The notes beneath the pieces were generated by a model. That model was not told the DNA's origin. It was given only the letters and a program-made list of their open reading frames with translations, and made no database searches. Shown here one piece after another: positions 38,832 to 48,114 of a DNA stretch of 64,000 bases (its first letter is position 1; each line of letters starts with the position of its first letter). The position numbers and the translations under genes were made by a program. The stretch comes from Gammaproteobacteria bacterium. Its GTDB lineage: Bacteria; Pseudomonadota; Gammaproteobacteria; Pseudomonadales; Pseudomonadaceae. The stretch spans positions 20,560 through 84,559 of the forward strand of contig CAJCIO010000016.1 of assembly GCA_903970465.1 (NCBI GenBank). The letters are read 5' to 3'.

Positions 38832-39659
38832 ATGTCAGCCCCAGAGGACCCGGCAAGCAACCCCGCCGCCAATGCCAGCACGCCGATGATTCCCGCCCAG
38901 CGTCGCGAGCAGATCCTGCGCCAGTTGCGCAAGCAGCAGGTGCTCAGCGTGCACCAGATCATGGAAATGTTCGATTGCTCGCACATGACGGTGCGCCGCG
39001 ATATCGCGCTGCTCGAGCAAGAAGGGCGGGCCTATTCGGTCACCGGTGGCGTGCGTATCGCCAGCCAGGTGCACAGTGAGCCGAGCCACCAGTCCAAGGC
39101 GGTGGTCGAGCAGGCACAGAAAGAGGCGATGGCCAAACTGGCGTCTTCGCTGTTGCACGCCGACATGACCGTCTACCTGGATGCCGGCACCTCCACGCTG
39201 GAGATCGTCCCCTACATCACGGCGCTGACGGGCATGACCGTGGTCACCAACGACTTCGGTATCGTCGACGCCCTAGGGGATGTGATGCACGTTGACGTGA
39301 TCCACACCGGCGGCCTCCTCGATCACCCCAATCGTTCCTGTGTGGGCGGCCTGGCGGCCAGTACCTTGCGGCAGATCGCCACCGATGTGGCCTTCATGTC
39401 CACCAGTTCCTGGGACCTGCAACGGGGTACCACCACGCCATCGCCGCTCAAGGTCGAAGTCAAGCAAGTGGCCATGCAAGCGGCCTCGCAGACCGTACTG
39501 GTGGCGACGAGCTCCAAGTACGGCACCTTTGGCATGTACAAGATCGCTGCGTTGGCGCAGTTCGATGTGATCATCACCGATGCGGCTTTGGCGGAGGCGG
39601 CGGCCGACGGGATTCGCAAGCAGGGCGTGGAGCTGATGCTGGCGGGCCCACCCCCCTAG
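38832..39659 (+). CDS. DeoR-family regulator of the tetronate cluster
   Basis: 275 aa. The DeoR-type winged helix lies at residues about 23-75 (RREQILRQLRKQQVLSVHQI, CSHMTVRRDIALLEQEG). The sensor domain follows with the DEAD-like sugar-phosphate motifs (YLDAGTST, TVVTNDFGI, HTGGLL). It is the first gene of the cluster in the same direction, 212 bp before the dehydrogenase. It probably represses the catabolic genes until a phosphorylated intermediate appears. Confidence 0.9.
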   Translation: MSAPEDPASNPAANASTPMIPAQRREQILRQLRKQQVLSVHQIMEMFDCSHMTVRRDIALLEQEGRAYSVTGGVRIASQVHSEPSHQSKAVVEQAQKEAMAKLASSLLHADMTVYLDAGTSTLEIVPYITALTGMTVVTNDFGIVDALGDVMHVDVIHTGGLLDHPNRSCVGGLAASTLRQIATDVAFMSTSSWDLQRGTTTPSPLKVEVKQVAMQAASQTVLVATSSKYGTFGMYKIAALAQFDVIITDAALAEAAADGIRKQGVELMLAGPPP

Positions 39660-39660
39660 C

Positions 39661-39740
39661 CAGCGGGCTTGCCCCCGAAAGATATCCCGACCCACTCACT
39701 TGCTCGGGATGTCACCCTCGGTGGGAGGCCCCCTCGCTAC
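39661..39740. repeat. REP palindrome pair after the DeoR gene
   Basis: CAGCGGGCTTGCCCCCGA and the diverged right arm GGGAGGCCCCCTCGCTACC face each other around an inner hairpin (TATCCCGA..TCGGGATG). Confidence 0.7.
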
Positions 39741-39745
39741 CGCAA

Positions 39746-39770
39746 GAAGCGCCCTTCGGGGCTTTTTTTT
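39746..39770 (+). terminator. Intrinsic terminator after the DeoR gene
   Basis: AAGCGCCCTTCGGGGCTT stem-loop with a TTCG tetraloop, followed by eight T. It isolates the regulator gene from the structural genes. Confidence 0.88.
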
Positions 39771-39785
39771 CGTCTGCTTATCGAG

Positions 39786-39802
39786 TGTTAATATTTGTTA
39801 AT
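39786..39802 (+). promoter_or_regulatory. Probable DeoR-type operator: TGTTAAT direct repeat
   Basis: TGTTAAT occurs at 39786-39792 and 39796-39802, exactly 10 bp (one helical turn) apart, in an A+T-rich stretch 70 bp upstream of the dehydrogenase gene. Phased direct repeats in this position suit a DeoR/GlpR-type regulator. Confidence 0.55.
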
Positions 39803-39871
39803 TTGAAAAAACATCTTCACAAGATCGGATCATTGGTTCAGTATCCACCTCACCCTTCGAGGAGCTTTTTC

Positions 39872-40774
39872 ATGAATAACAAAAACGTTGGTGTGATCGG
39901 TCTAGGCGCAATGGGGCTGGGCATCGCTCGCTCGCTGTTGCGCTCGGGTTTCAATGTGCATGCCTGTGACGTGCGCAGTACCGTGACCGAGCAATTCGCC
40001 GCCGAGGGCGGTGTCGCCTGCGCTAGCCCGGCCGCCATGGCCGCGCAATGCGAAGTGATCATCACCGTGGTGGTCAACGCCGAGCAGACCGAAACCGTGC
40101 TCTATGGCGACAACGGCGCCGTTGCCGCCTTGCGCCCAGGCAGCCTGATCATCGGCTGCGCCACCGTCGCGCCGACCTTCGCCGTCGAACTGGGCAAACG
40201 CCTGGGTGAACAGAATCTGTTATATCTCGACGCGCCGATCTCCGGCGGTGCCGCCAAGGCCGCCGCAGGCGAAATGACCATGATGACCAGCGGCCCGGCC
40301 GAGGCTTACGCCAAGGCTGACGCTGTGCTCAGCGGCATGGCCGGCAAGGTCTATCGCCTGGGCGATGTCCATGGCCTGGGTTCGAAGGTCAAGATCATCA
40401 ATCAGCTGCTCGCCGGTGTGCACATTGCCGCCAGTGCCGAAGCCATGGCCCTGGGCCTGCGTGAAGGGGTCGATGCCGACGCCCTGTACGAAGTCATCAC
40501 CCACAGCGCTGGTAATTCGTGGATGTTCGAAAATCGCGTGCCGCACATCCTCAACGCTGATTACACGCCGCTGTCGGCGGTGGATATCTTCGTCAAGGAC
40601 CTGGGCCTGGTGCTCGATACCGCCCGCACCAGCAAATTCCCGTTGCCGCTGTCGGCCACCGCGCATCAGATGTTCATGCAGGCCTCGAGTGCCGGTTTCG
40701 GCCGCGAGGATGACTCTGCAGTGATCAAGATCTTCCCGGGCATCACCTTGCCCACCGGCAAGAAAGACACTTGA
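39872..40774 (+). CDS. ltnD: L-threonate dehydrogenase
   Basis: 300 aa beta-hydroxyacid dehydrogenase. The NAD-binding GLGAMGLGIA lies near residues 10-19, the substrate motif DAPISGGAAKAAAGEMT in the middle, and the catalytic lysine in KIINQLL. Within this operon (with otnK, otnC, otnI) it fits LtnD, which oxidises L-threonate to 2-oxo-tetronate. D-erythronate use would need a different dehydrogenase (DenD), not seen here. The start at 39872 follows GAGGAG. Confidence 0.88.
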   Translation: MNNKNVGVIGLGAMGLGIARSLLRSGFNVHACDVRSTVTEQFAAEGGVACASPAAMAAQCEVIITVVVNAEQTETVLYGDNGAVAALRPGSLIIGCATVAPTFAVELGKRLGEQNLLYLDAPISGGAAKAAAGEMTMMTSGPAEAYAKADAVLSGMAGKVYRLGDVHGLGSKVKIINQLLAGVHIAASAEAMALGLREGVDADALYEVITHSAGNSWMFENRVPHILNADYTPLSAVDIFVKDLGLVLDTARTSKFPLPLSATAHQMFMQASSAGFGREDDSAVIKIFPGITLPTGKKDT

Positions 40775-40784
40775 GGAGCCTGGC

Positions 40785-42071
40785 ATGAGCAACGCGAAAC
40801 CTTTGCTGGGTTGCATCGCCGACGATTTCACCGGCGCCACGGACCTGGCCAACATGCTGGTCCGCGGCGGCATGCGCACGGTGCAGAGCATCGGCATCCC
40901 CAGCGCCGAAGTGGCTGCCGGGCTGGATGCCGACGCCATTGTCATCGCCCTCAAGTCGCGCACCACGCCGGCGGCCGATGCAGTAGCCGAATCGCTGGCG
41001 GCGCTGGAGTGGCTGCAGGCACGCGGTTGCGAGCAGATCTTCTTCAAATATTGCTCGACCTTCGACTCCACCGCCGCGGGCAACATCGGCCAGGTCAGCG
41101 AGGCGCTGCTCGGCAAGCTGGGCAGCGACTTCACCCTGGCCTGCCCGGCGTTTCCGGAAAACGGCCGGACGATCTTTCGCGGTCACTTGTTCGTACAGGA
41201 TCAACTGCTCAGCGAGTCGGGCATGCAGCACCACCCGCTGACGCCGATGACCGATGCCAATCTGGTCCGCGTGCTGCAATCGCAGACCACCCGCAAGGTC
41301 GGACTGTTGCGCTATGACGCGGTATCCGGCGGTATCGACGCGGTGCAAAAGCGTATCGCCGAACTGCGCGCCGATGGCGTCGGCATGGCGGTGGCGGATG
41401 CATTGTCCGATGCCGATCTCTACACCCTTGGCACTGCGTGCGCGGGCCTGGCGTTGCTCACCGGTGGCTCGGGCCTGGCCTTGGGCCTGCCGGACAACTT
41501 TCGCCGCGCCGGCAAGCTGCGCGACTTCGATGTCAGCGAACTGCCGCAAGTAGCCGGCGGTGAAGTGGTGCTGGCTGGCAGCGCTTCGGTCGCCACCAAC
41601 GGGCAAGTCGCCGCGTGGTTGGAAGCGGGCCGCCCGGCCTATCGCATTGATCCGTTGGCACTGGCGGCTGGCAAACCGATAGTGGCCGAGGCCTTGGCAT
41701 TTGCCCGGGACGCGGTGCAGACGGTATTGATCTACGCCACCAGCGCGCCGGATGAAGTCAAGGCTGTGCAGCAGCAACTGGGCGTCGAGCGTGCTGGGGC
41801 CATGGTCGAGGAGGCGCTGGGGGAGATCGCCAGTGGCCTGCGTGAAGCTGGCGTGCGGCGCTTCGTGGTGGCCGGTGGCGAGACCTCCGGCGCGGTGGTC
41901 CAGGCCTTGGGCGTGCAACTGTTGCAGATCGGCGCGCAGATCGATCCGGGCGTGCCCGCGACCATCAGCAGCACTGCCGAGCCCTTGGCTTTGGCACTCA
42001 AGTCCGGCAATTTCGGTGGCCGCGATTTCTTCGCCAAGGCCCTCAAACAGTTGGCCGGGGGTGGGCAATGA
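40785..42071 (+). CDS. otnK: 3-oxo-tetronate kinase (DUF1537 family)
   Basis: 428 aa. The N-terminal DUF1537 domain begins LLGCIADDFTGATDLANMLV, and the C-terminal nucleotide-binding domain ends with AGGETSGAVVQALGV and the SGNFGGRDFF motif. It phosphorylates 3-oxo-tetronate at C4. It lies 10 bp after ltnD and overlaps otnC by 4 bp, so the three are one translational unit. Confidence 0.93.
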   Translation: MSNAKPLLGCIADDFTGATDLANMLVRGGMRTVQSIGIPSAEVAAGLDADAIVIALKSRTTPAADAVAESLAALEWLQARGCEQIFFKYCSTFDSTAAGNIGQVSEALLGKLGSDFTLACPAFPENGRTIFRGHLFVQDQLLSESGMQHHPLTPMTDANLVRVLQSQTTRKVGLLRYDAVSGGIDAVQKRIAELRADGVGMAVADALSDADLYTLGTACAGLALLTGGSGLALGLPDNFRRAGKLRDFDVSELPQVAGGEVVLAGSASVATNGQVAAWLEAGRPAYRIDPLALAAGKPIVAEALAFARDAVQTVLIYATSAPDEVKAVQQQLGVERAGAMVEEALGEIASGLREAGVRRFVVAGGETSGAVVQALGVQLLQIGAQIDPGVPATISSTAEPLALALKSGNFGGRDFFAKALKQLAGGGQ

Positions 42072-42706
42072 TCGACGAAAGCGCCGTACGTGAAGAAATC
42101 TGCACCGTGGGGCGCCTGCTCTATGGGCGCGGCTACACCGTTGGCAGTGCCGGCAACATCAGCGCACGGCTGGACGACGGCTGGCTGATCACGCCCACCG
42201 ACGCTTGCTTGGGGCGGCTGGAGCCTGCGGCCATCGCCAAGGTCAACCTGGCAGGGGAGTGGGTCTCGGGTGATAAACCCTCCAAGACCCTGGCCCTGCA
42301 TCGCCAGGTATACGACCGCAATCCGGGCGTGGGCGGGGTGGTGCACACCCATTCCACTCATCTGGTGGCGCTGACCCTGGCGGGCGTCTGGCATGTCGAC
42401 GAAATTCTGCCGCCGATCACCCCGTATCAAGTGATGAAGGTCGGCCATATTCCACTGGTGCCGTACGCCCGGCCGGGCTCGCCCAAGGTGGCCGAGCGCG
42501 TCGCCCAACTGGCCAACAGCGTGCGCGGGGTGATGCTCGAGCGCCTGGGGCCGGTGGTTTGGGAAAGCTCGGTGGCCAAGGCCTGCTACGCCCTCGAGGA
42601 GCTCGAAGAAACCGCGCGTCTGTGGCTCATGACCCAGCCACGCCCGGTGCCGCTGGACGGCGCGGCGCTGGACGAATTGCGCGATACCTTTGGCGCCAAG
42701 TGGTAA
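42068..42706 (+). CDS. otnC: 3-oxo-tetronate 4-phosphate decarboxylase (class II aldolase family)
   Basis: 212 aa class II aldolase/adducin fold. N-terminal AGNISARL, the zinc-binding HTHSTHL block, and an acidic residue further on. It splits 3-oxo-tetronate 4-phosphate to dihydroxyacetone phosphate and CO2. The ATG overlaps the otnK stop (ATGA). A REP pair separates it from the permease. Confidence 0.93.
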   Translation: MIDESAVREEICTVGRLLYGRGYTVGSAGNISARLDDGWLITPTDACLGRLEPAAIAKVNLAGEWVSGDKPSKTLALHRQVYDRNPGVGGVVHTHSTHLVALTLAGVWHVDEILPPITPYQVMKVGHIPLVPYARPGSPKVAERVAQLANSVRGVMLERLGPVVWESSVAKACYALEELEETARLWLMTQPRPVPLDGAALDELRDTFGAKW

Positions 42707-42712
42707 TCACCC

Positions 42713-42797
42713 GGTAGCGAGGGGCTTGCCCCCGATCATCGGTGTGTCAGGTAGATCGATGCGTCAGAGAGATTTCGGGGGCCAGCCCCCTCGCTAT
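42713..42797. repeat. REP palindrome pair between otnC and the permease gene
   Basis: GGTAGCGAGGGGCTTGCCCCCGA and TTTCGGGGGCCAGCCCCCTCGC face each other, with an inner ATCGAT-type arm. It splits the operon and may lower or uncouple downstream expression. Confidence 0.85.
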
Positions 42798-42893
42798 ACG
42801 TAACTGCCAACCAGACAATAACAACAGGACATAGAGCATGACTGACCTCCATCACACCCCCGCATCACGTTCCTGCCACGCAGGAGCACGCCC

Positions 42894-44351
42894 ATGAGCC
42901 CGATCCTGTTGATGACCATCGCCGGTGTCGGCATCGCGTTGCTGCTGTTTCTGGTGCTCAAGTACAAGTTCCAGCCGTTCGTGGCCTTGATGCTGGTCAG
43001 CATCCTAGTGGCGCTGGTGGCTGGGGTGAAGCCTGCCGATCTGGTAGCGACCATTGAAGGCGGCATGGGCAAGACCCTTGGCCACATCGCTATCATCATC
43101 GCCCTGGGTGCCATGATCGGGAGGATCATCGAGCTGTCCGGCGGCGCCGAGGCGCTGGCGAAAACCCTGATCGCGCGCTTCGGCAACAAGCGCACGCCGC
43201 TGGCACTGACGGTTGCGGGCTTCATGGTCGGCATCCCGGTGTTTTTCGAAGTGGGGGTGATCATCCTCATGCCGCTGGCCTACGGTGTCGCGCGCGCTGC
43301 ACGCAAACCGCTGCTGATCTTCGCCTTGCCGATGTGCGCAGCGCTGCTCAGCGTTCACGCCTTCCTGCCGCCACACCCCGGTGCGGTCGCCGCGGCCGGG
43401 CAACTGGGGGCGGACCTGGGCCGGGTGTTGATGCTGGGCATTCCGATCGTCGCGGTACTCTGCATCGTCGGCTATTTCATTGCCGGGCGCATGACCCGCA
43501 AGACCTACCCGATGACGGACGATATCCGCAGCGAAGTCTACGGGCCGCACATCACCAACGAAGACCTGGTGGCCTGGGCCAATGATGACTACTCGAAAAC
43601 CAGCGAAGCCGCACATGCCAAGACCCTGGGCCTCGAAGAGAGCGCCAGCAGCCTGAAAAGCAAGCTGCCGCCGGCACCGGCGCCTGGCTTCGGTTTGATC
43701 ATCGCTCTGATCTTGCTGCCGATCATTCTCATCCTCCTCGGTACCCTGGCGACGACCCTGCTGCCGGCCGGCTCCGGTCTGCGTGACGTGCTGACGGTAT
43801 TGGGGGCGCCATTGGTGGCGCTGTTGCTCGACACCCTGCTGTGCGCCTGGTTGCTTGGTTCGCGCCGTGGCTGGAGTCGTAGCCAGGTCTCCGACGTGAT
43901 CGGCTCGGCACTGCCGGGCGTGGCCATGGTGATCCTGATTGCCGGTGCCGGTGGCGTGTTCGGCAAGGTGCTGGTGGACACCGGTATCGGTGCGGTAGTG
44001 TCCGAAGCGTTGCGCTCCACTGGTCTGCCGGTGCTGGCGCTGGGTTTCCTGCTGACCTTGCTGTTGCGGGCCGTGCAGGGTTCGACCACGGTCGCGCTGG
44101 TAACCACGGCCGGTATTCTCAGCCCGCTGATCGCGACTCTCAACCTGAGCCCCAACCACCTGGCGCTGCTGTGCCTGGCCATGGGCGGTGGCGGCCTGGC
44201 GATGTCCCATATCAACGATGCCGGTTACTGGATGTTCACTAAGCTGGCAGGTCTGAACGTCGGTGACGGCTTGCGCACCTGGACCGTGCTGGTGACGCTT
44301 CTGGGCACCCTGGGCTTTCTGGTGACCCTGCTGCTCTGGCCTTTTGTCTGA
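42894..44351 (+). CDS. GntP-family gluconate/tetronate permease
   Basis: 485 aa with about 12 hydrophobic segments. Family blocks seen include [21 protein letters not shown] near the N-terminus, [20 protein letters not shown] in the middle, and [15 protein letters not shown] and [17 protein letters not shown] near the end. GntP proteins carry sugar acids with protons. Its place between otnC and otnI makes it the likely tetronate importer. The start at 42894 follows CAGGAG. Confidence 0.92.
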   Translation: MSPILLMTIAGVGIALLLFLVLKYKFQPFVALMLVSILVALVAGVKPADLVATIEGGMGKTLGHIAIIIALGAMIGRIIELSGGAEALAKTLIARFGNKRTPLALTVAGFMVGIPVFFEVGVIILMPLAYGVARAARKPLLIFALPMCAALLSVHAFLPPHPGAVAAAGQLGADLGRVLMLGIPIVAVLCIVGYFIAGRMTRKTYPMTDDIRSEVYGPHITNEDLVAWANDDYSKTSEAAHAKTLGLEESASSLKSKLPPAPAPGFGLIIALILLPIILILLGTLATTLLPAGSGLRDVLTVLGAPLVALLLDTLLCAWLLGSRRGWSRSQVSDVIGSALPGVAMVILIAGAGGVFGKVLVDTGIGAVVSEALRSTGLPVLALGFLLTLLLRAVQGSTTVALVTTAGILSPLIATLNLSPNHLALLCLAMGGGGLAMSHINDAGYWMFTKLAGLNVGDGLRTWTVLVTLLGTLGFLVTLLLWPFV

Positions 44352-44371
44352 TTTTCAATCACGGAGATACC

Positions 44372-45166
44372 ATGCCTCGTTTCGCTGCCAACCTCAGCAT
44401 GCTGTACACCGAACACGATTTCCTCGAGCGTTTCGCTGCCGCGGCGGCTGACGGTTTCAAGGCAGTCGAATTCCTGTTTCCCTACGACTACAGCGCGCCG
44501 ACGCTCAAGCAGCTGTTGCTCGACAATGGCCTTGAGCAAGCACTGTTCAATGCGCCGCCCGGAGACTGGGCGGCCGGGGAAAGGGGAATCGCCTCGTTGC
44601 CGGGCCGCGAGCAGGAGTTTCGGGAAGGTTTTCAACGCGCGCTGGAGTATGCGGCGGTACTGGGCAACGACCGTATTCACGTGATGGCGGGCTTGTTGCC
44701 GGACGAATCGCTGCGCGCTCGCCATCAGGCGGTGTACATCGAAAACCTGCGCTACGCGGCGACGCAGGCCGCCAAGGTCGGGGTCACCGTGGTGCTGGAG
44801 CCGATCAACACCCGGGACATGCCGGGTTTTTTCCTCAATTACCAGGCCCAGGCGCACGGCATTTGCGCGGAGGTCGGGGCGGACAATATCAAGGTGCAGT
44901 TCGACTGCTACCACTGCCAGATCATGGAAGGTGACCTGAGCGTCAAACTGCGTCGCGACATGGCCGGCATTGGCCATATCCAGATCGCCGGGGTGCCGGA
45001 TCGGCATGAACCGGACCTGGGCGAGCTGAATTATCCACAGCTGTTCGAGTTGATCGACCAGTTGGGCTACAAAGGCTGGATTGGCTGCGAATACCGTCCC
45101 AAGGGCAGCACCAGTGCGGGGCTGGGCTGGCTGCGAGCCTGGCGCGAGCGCAGTGGGCAGGCGTGA
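44372..45166 (+). CDS. otnI: 2-oxo-tetronate isomerase (hydroxypyruvate isomerase family)
   Basis: 264 aa TIM-barrel protein (Hyi/xylose isomerase-like). Opening [20 protein letters not shown], metal-binding glutamate in [14 protein letters not shown], and the [15 protein letters not shown] and [11 protein letters not shown] blocks are conserved. OtnI moves the oxo group from C2 to C3, linking LtnD to OtnK. It lies 20 bp after the permease and completes the pathway. Confidence 0.92.
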   Translation: MPRFAANLSMLYTEHDFLERFAAAAADGFKAVEFLFPYDYSAPTLKQLLLDNGLEQALFNAPPGDWAAGERGIASLPGREQEFREGFQRALEYAAVLGNDRIHVMAGLLPDESLRARHQAVYIENLRYAATQAAKVGVTVVLEPINTRDMPGFFLNYQAQAHGICAEVGADNIKVQFDCYHCQIMEGDLSVKLRRDMAGIGHIQIAGVPDRHEPDLGELNYPQLFELIDQLGYKGWIGCEYRPKGSTSAGLGWLRAWRERSGQA

Positions 45167-45229
45167 TCGGCGCGTTTCACTTTCAATCCTCGGTGGCACT
45201 GGGTAGGGTTGCCTGAAATTCGCCGTGCG

Positions 45230-45264
45230 TTATGTGGGAACGGGCAGAACCCGCTCTCACATAA
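45230..45264. repeat. REP-like hairpin after otnI
   Basis: TTATGTGGGA..GGG / CCC..CTCACATAA inverted repeat. It lies between otnI and the pirin gene and may terminate the operon. Confidence 0.65.
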
Positions 45265-45300
45265 ACGGCGCGTAAATCGACTTTCGTCACCGAGGCCCCC

Positions 45301-46167
45301 ATGTCGACCCTGCGTATCTTCAAGCAACACCCCGCCTATCGCGATGACATCGCCGACCTGAGCACCATCCGCCCGGTGCCGGGCCCTGGGATCGATCAAC
45401 TCGATCCGTTCCTGTTCCTCAATCACCACGGCCCGCAGGTTTACCGCCCCAACAACAACGGCCTGCCGTTCGGCCCCCATCCGCACCGTGGCTTCGAAAC
45501 GGTGACCTTCATCCTCGACGGCGAGCTCTCACACCTCGACAGCGGCGGCCACGAAAGCATCATCATGGCCGGTGGCGTGCAATGGATGACGGCCGGTGCC
45601 GGCCTGATTCACGCCGAATTGTCCCCCGAAGCCTTCAAACGCAGCGGCGGGCCGCTGGAAATCCTGCAACTGTGGGTCAATCTGCCAGGCCGTCTGAAAA
45701 TGGTCGCGCCGGCCTATACCGGTTTGCAGCGCGAGCAGATACCGGCCATCGAGGTGGACGGTGGGCGCGGGGTCGTCAATCTGATTTCCGGTGAATTCGC
45801 CGGTCAGCGCGGGCCGATCGAGTCATTGACCCAGGTGACCATGATGACCGTGCACCTGCAGCCGGGCGCCGAGGTCAAGCTGCCGACGCCGCCGGGGCAG
45901 GCGGTGTTCTTCTATACCGTCAAAGGTGAAGTGCAGGTGGAGGGTGAGGTCGCGCGTTTGCATCATCTGATCGAGCTCAACGACGGCCCGGACACGGTGA
46001 CCGTGCAAGCGCAATCGGTGGCCACGCTGCTGTTCGGGCATGCCACACCGATCAACGAACCGGTGGTCTCCCATGGGCCGTTCGTGATGAACACCCGCGC
46101 CGAGATCAACCAGGCTATCAGCGATTATCAGCAGGGCTTGTTCGGAGCGATTCCGGGGGCGCACTAA
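45301..46167 (+). CDS. Pirin family protein
   Basis: 288 aa. The double cupin has the iron-site residues H60 and H62 (GPHPHRGFETVTFIL), H104 and E106 (GAGLIHAELS). Bacterial pirins act as quercetin 2,3-dioxygenase-like enzymes or redox-sensitive regulators. No operon partner is visible: 134 bp separate it from otnI. Its role here is unknown. Confidence 0.9.
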   Translation: MSTLRIFKQHPAYRDDIADLSTIRPVPGPGIDQLDPFLFLNHHGPQVYRPNNNGLPFGPHPHRGFETVTFILDGELSHLDSGGHESIIMAGGVQWMTAGAGLIHAELSPEAFKRSGGPLEILQLWVNLPGRLKMVAPAYTGLQREQIPAIEVDGGRGVVNLISGEFAGQRGPIESLTQVTMMTVHLQPGAEVKLPTPPGQAVFFYTVKGEVQVEGEVARLHHLIELNDGPDTVTVQAQSVATLLFGHATPINEPVVSHGPFVMNTRAEINQAISDYQQGLFGAIPGAH

Positions 46168-46267
46168 GGCCATGGGCTCGGCTTTGCTTGGCAATTAGTT
46201 GATTTCCCGTTCACCGGGATTTGACTTGATTGCCGCCACAATTCCCTCGCTCGACCGTGCGGGCCGC

Positions 46268-46295
46268 TTCGCGGGCAGAGCCCGCTGCCCGCGAA
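46268..46295. repeat. REP hairpin (TTCGCGGGCAGAGCCCGC class)
   Basis: TTCGCGGGCA (46268-46277) and TGCCCGCGAA (46286-46295) form a perfect 10-bp stem with an 8-nt loop. It follows the pirin gene. The rest of the 275-bp gap to the next gene shows no feature beyond A+T-rich promoter-like sequence near 46370. Confidence 0.7.
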
Positions 46296-46442
46296 AGGGC
46301 CGTCAGGCCCCACGCCGGAACACCGCCAGATCGATTTATTGATTCACCATGTGTATTGGCGGTGACTATCTATCGCACGGACAGGTAATGTTCAGTCTCT
46401 GCACGAAATAATTTCCGTCTCCCCCTTGCAAGGCAGTTATCG

Positions 46443-48053
46443 ATGTCATCCAGCCTGGCCGTTCGGCCATCCCCGGCGCAGCGCCGCCAATCACTATGGC
46501 TGGGCCTGTTGGCGCTGCTGCTATTCGTTGTCGGCAATGTGCATCAGACCGCCATCGGTTTCGACTCGCGGTTCGTCATGTTCGCCCAGGAGATGCTCCG
46601 TAACGGTCCCAGTTTCTTCCCCACCACCTACGGCCAGCCATACGCGGACTATTCCGCCACGTCGACGTTTTTCGTCTACCTGTTGTCATGGCCCTTCGGT
46701 CAGGTCAGCAGCCTGACCGCATGGCTGCCCTCGGCGATCGCCAGCGCCACGGTGGTGGTGCTGATGTATCGGCTGCTGGCGCCTTATTCGCAGCGCTGGG
46801 CGTTGGCCAGTCTGACGCTGATGGTGATGAGCCTGATGTTCATCAGCGAGACCCGCGCAGTATCACTCGACCAGATGGTCGCAGCGGTCGCCTTTGCGGT
46901 GTTCTACCTCGCCTATGCCGCCGATCACTTTGCTGCACCCCGCCGCCTGGGCTGGGTGTTCGTACTGCTGGCGTTGGGCTTTGCCATTCGCGGGCCGATC
47001 GGCCTGGTGATCCCCACCGGCATGCTGTGCGGCTACTACCTGGTCGGCGGACAGTGGCGACGGCTGTTCACGGTCGGCTTTGCAGCCTTGGCGCTTCTGG
47101 CGATCGGGATCGGGCTGACGTTGTGGCTGGCCAGGCTCAGTGGTGGCGATGCGTTCGTCCAGGACGTGATCCGGATGCAGGTGGTTGGCCGCATCGACGG
47201 CTCCGAAGGCGCCAGCGGGCCGTTCTATTATTTCAGCAGTTCGCTGGGTAACTATGCGCCGACCTATCCATTGGCGTTATTGACGCTGGCCGTGCTGGCG
47301 TGCTGTCGCAAAGCGCGCGACAGCCAAGCGATACGCCTGGTTGTAGCCTGCACGGTGGCGGGGTTGATCGTGCTGGTCGGCCTGTCTATCCCATTGGCAA
47401 AAAAAGCGCGCTACGTGCTGCCGATGTTGCCAATGGCAGCTGTGGTGGCCGGGTATTCGTTTCAAGCGCTGGGCGGGCGAGGGCTCAGGGTGTTGCGCCT
47501 ATTGATTCAGACGCTCTGGCTGATCTTGCCAGGGGCGCTGATCGTCGGGTTATGGGTGGCGCAGCGCAAGCTGGGCGAGCCCGTCGCTTCGTTGATGTGG
47601 ATCTCGGTACTGTTGGCCGTGCTGCAGATACTGGCCGTGGTAACGCTGCTGCGCCCGCGCTGGCGCAACGCTGGCCTGGGAGGTTGTGCGGTATTGGCGG
47701 TGTGGCTCGCGTATGTCGGCGTGGTCGAGCCGTTGCAGCACGCGCAGTACGACACCCGTCAGTTCAGTGAGGCGGTCTATCACAAAATCCAGCGCGCCCC
47801 GGCGCCATTGGTACTCCAGGGGCTGACCAAGGACGGCAAGGCGATCAAGTTCATGGTCAATATCGATGCCGACCTGCCAGCGACCTTCAGCAGCAGCGCC
47901 GATCAATTGCGGGCGCTGCAAGGGCCGGCTTACGTGGTGGTCAGTGTCGACGATTGGCAGGCATTGCCGGCAGACGTCACCGGGCGATTCGAGCAGGTGC
48001 TCAAGGGCCAGTTCGACAAGCAGCCTTATTTGTTGATGCAATTGCCGAGGTGA
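46443..48053 (+). CDS. ArnT-like membrane glycosyltransferase (PMT/GT39 superfamily)
   Basis: 536 aa polytopic protein with about 11-12 membrane helices in the first 430 residues and a soluble C-terminal domain. The first periplasmic loop carries DSRFVMFAQEMLRNG, equivalent to the DE(T)RY..A.EM motif of ArnT, with the conserved acidic residue. A further loop has YFSSSLGNYAPTYP. It probably transfers a sugar from a polyprenyl carrier to an envelope target. It converges with the arn operon across a shared terminator and is clearly different from arnT itself at 50246. Confidence 0.82.
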   Translation: MSSSLAVRPSPAQRRQSLWLGLLALLLFVVGNVHQTAIGFDSRFVMFAQEMLRNGPSFFPTTYGQPYADYSATSTFFVYLLSWPFGQVSSLTAWLPSAIASATVVVLMYRLLAPYSQRWALASLTLMVMSLMFISETRAVSLDQMVAAVAFAVFYLAYAADHFAAPRRLGWVFVLLALGFAIRGPIGLVIPTGMLCGYYLVGGQWRRLFTVGFAALALLAIGIGLTLWLARLSGGDAFVQDVIRMQVVGRIDGSEGASGPFYYFSSSLGNYAPTYPLALLTLAVLACCRKARDSQAIRLVVACTVAGLIVLVGLSIPLAKKARYVLPMLPMAAVVAGYSFQALGGRGLRVLRLLIQTLWLILPGALIVGLWVAQRKLGEPVASLMWISVLLAVLQILAVVTLLRPRWRNAGLGGCAVLAVWLAYVGVVEPLQHAQYDTRQFSEAVYHKIQRAPAPLVLQGLTKDGKAIKFMVNIDADLPATFSSSADQLRALQGPAYVVVSVDDWQALPADVTGRFEQVLKGQFDKQPYLLMQLPR

Positions 48054-48066
48054 GTCGGCAGCGGAC

Positions 48067-48100
48067 ATGAAAAAGCAGCGCCGAGGCGCTGCTTTTTCAT
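48067..48100. terminator. Bidirectional terminator between the glycosyltransferase and ugd
   Basis: Perfect 15-bp stem ATGAAAAAGCAGCGC / GCGCTGCTTTTTCAT with a 4-nt loop and a T-run on both strands. It ends both the forward glycosyltransferase gene and the reverse arn-ugd operon. Confidence 0.95.
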
Positions 48101-48114
48101 GCAGACGCCATGGC

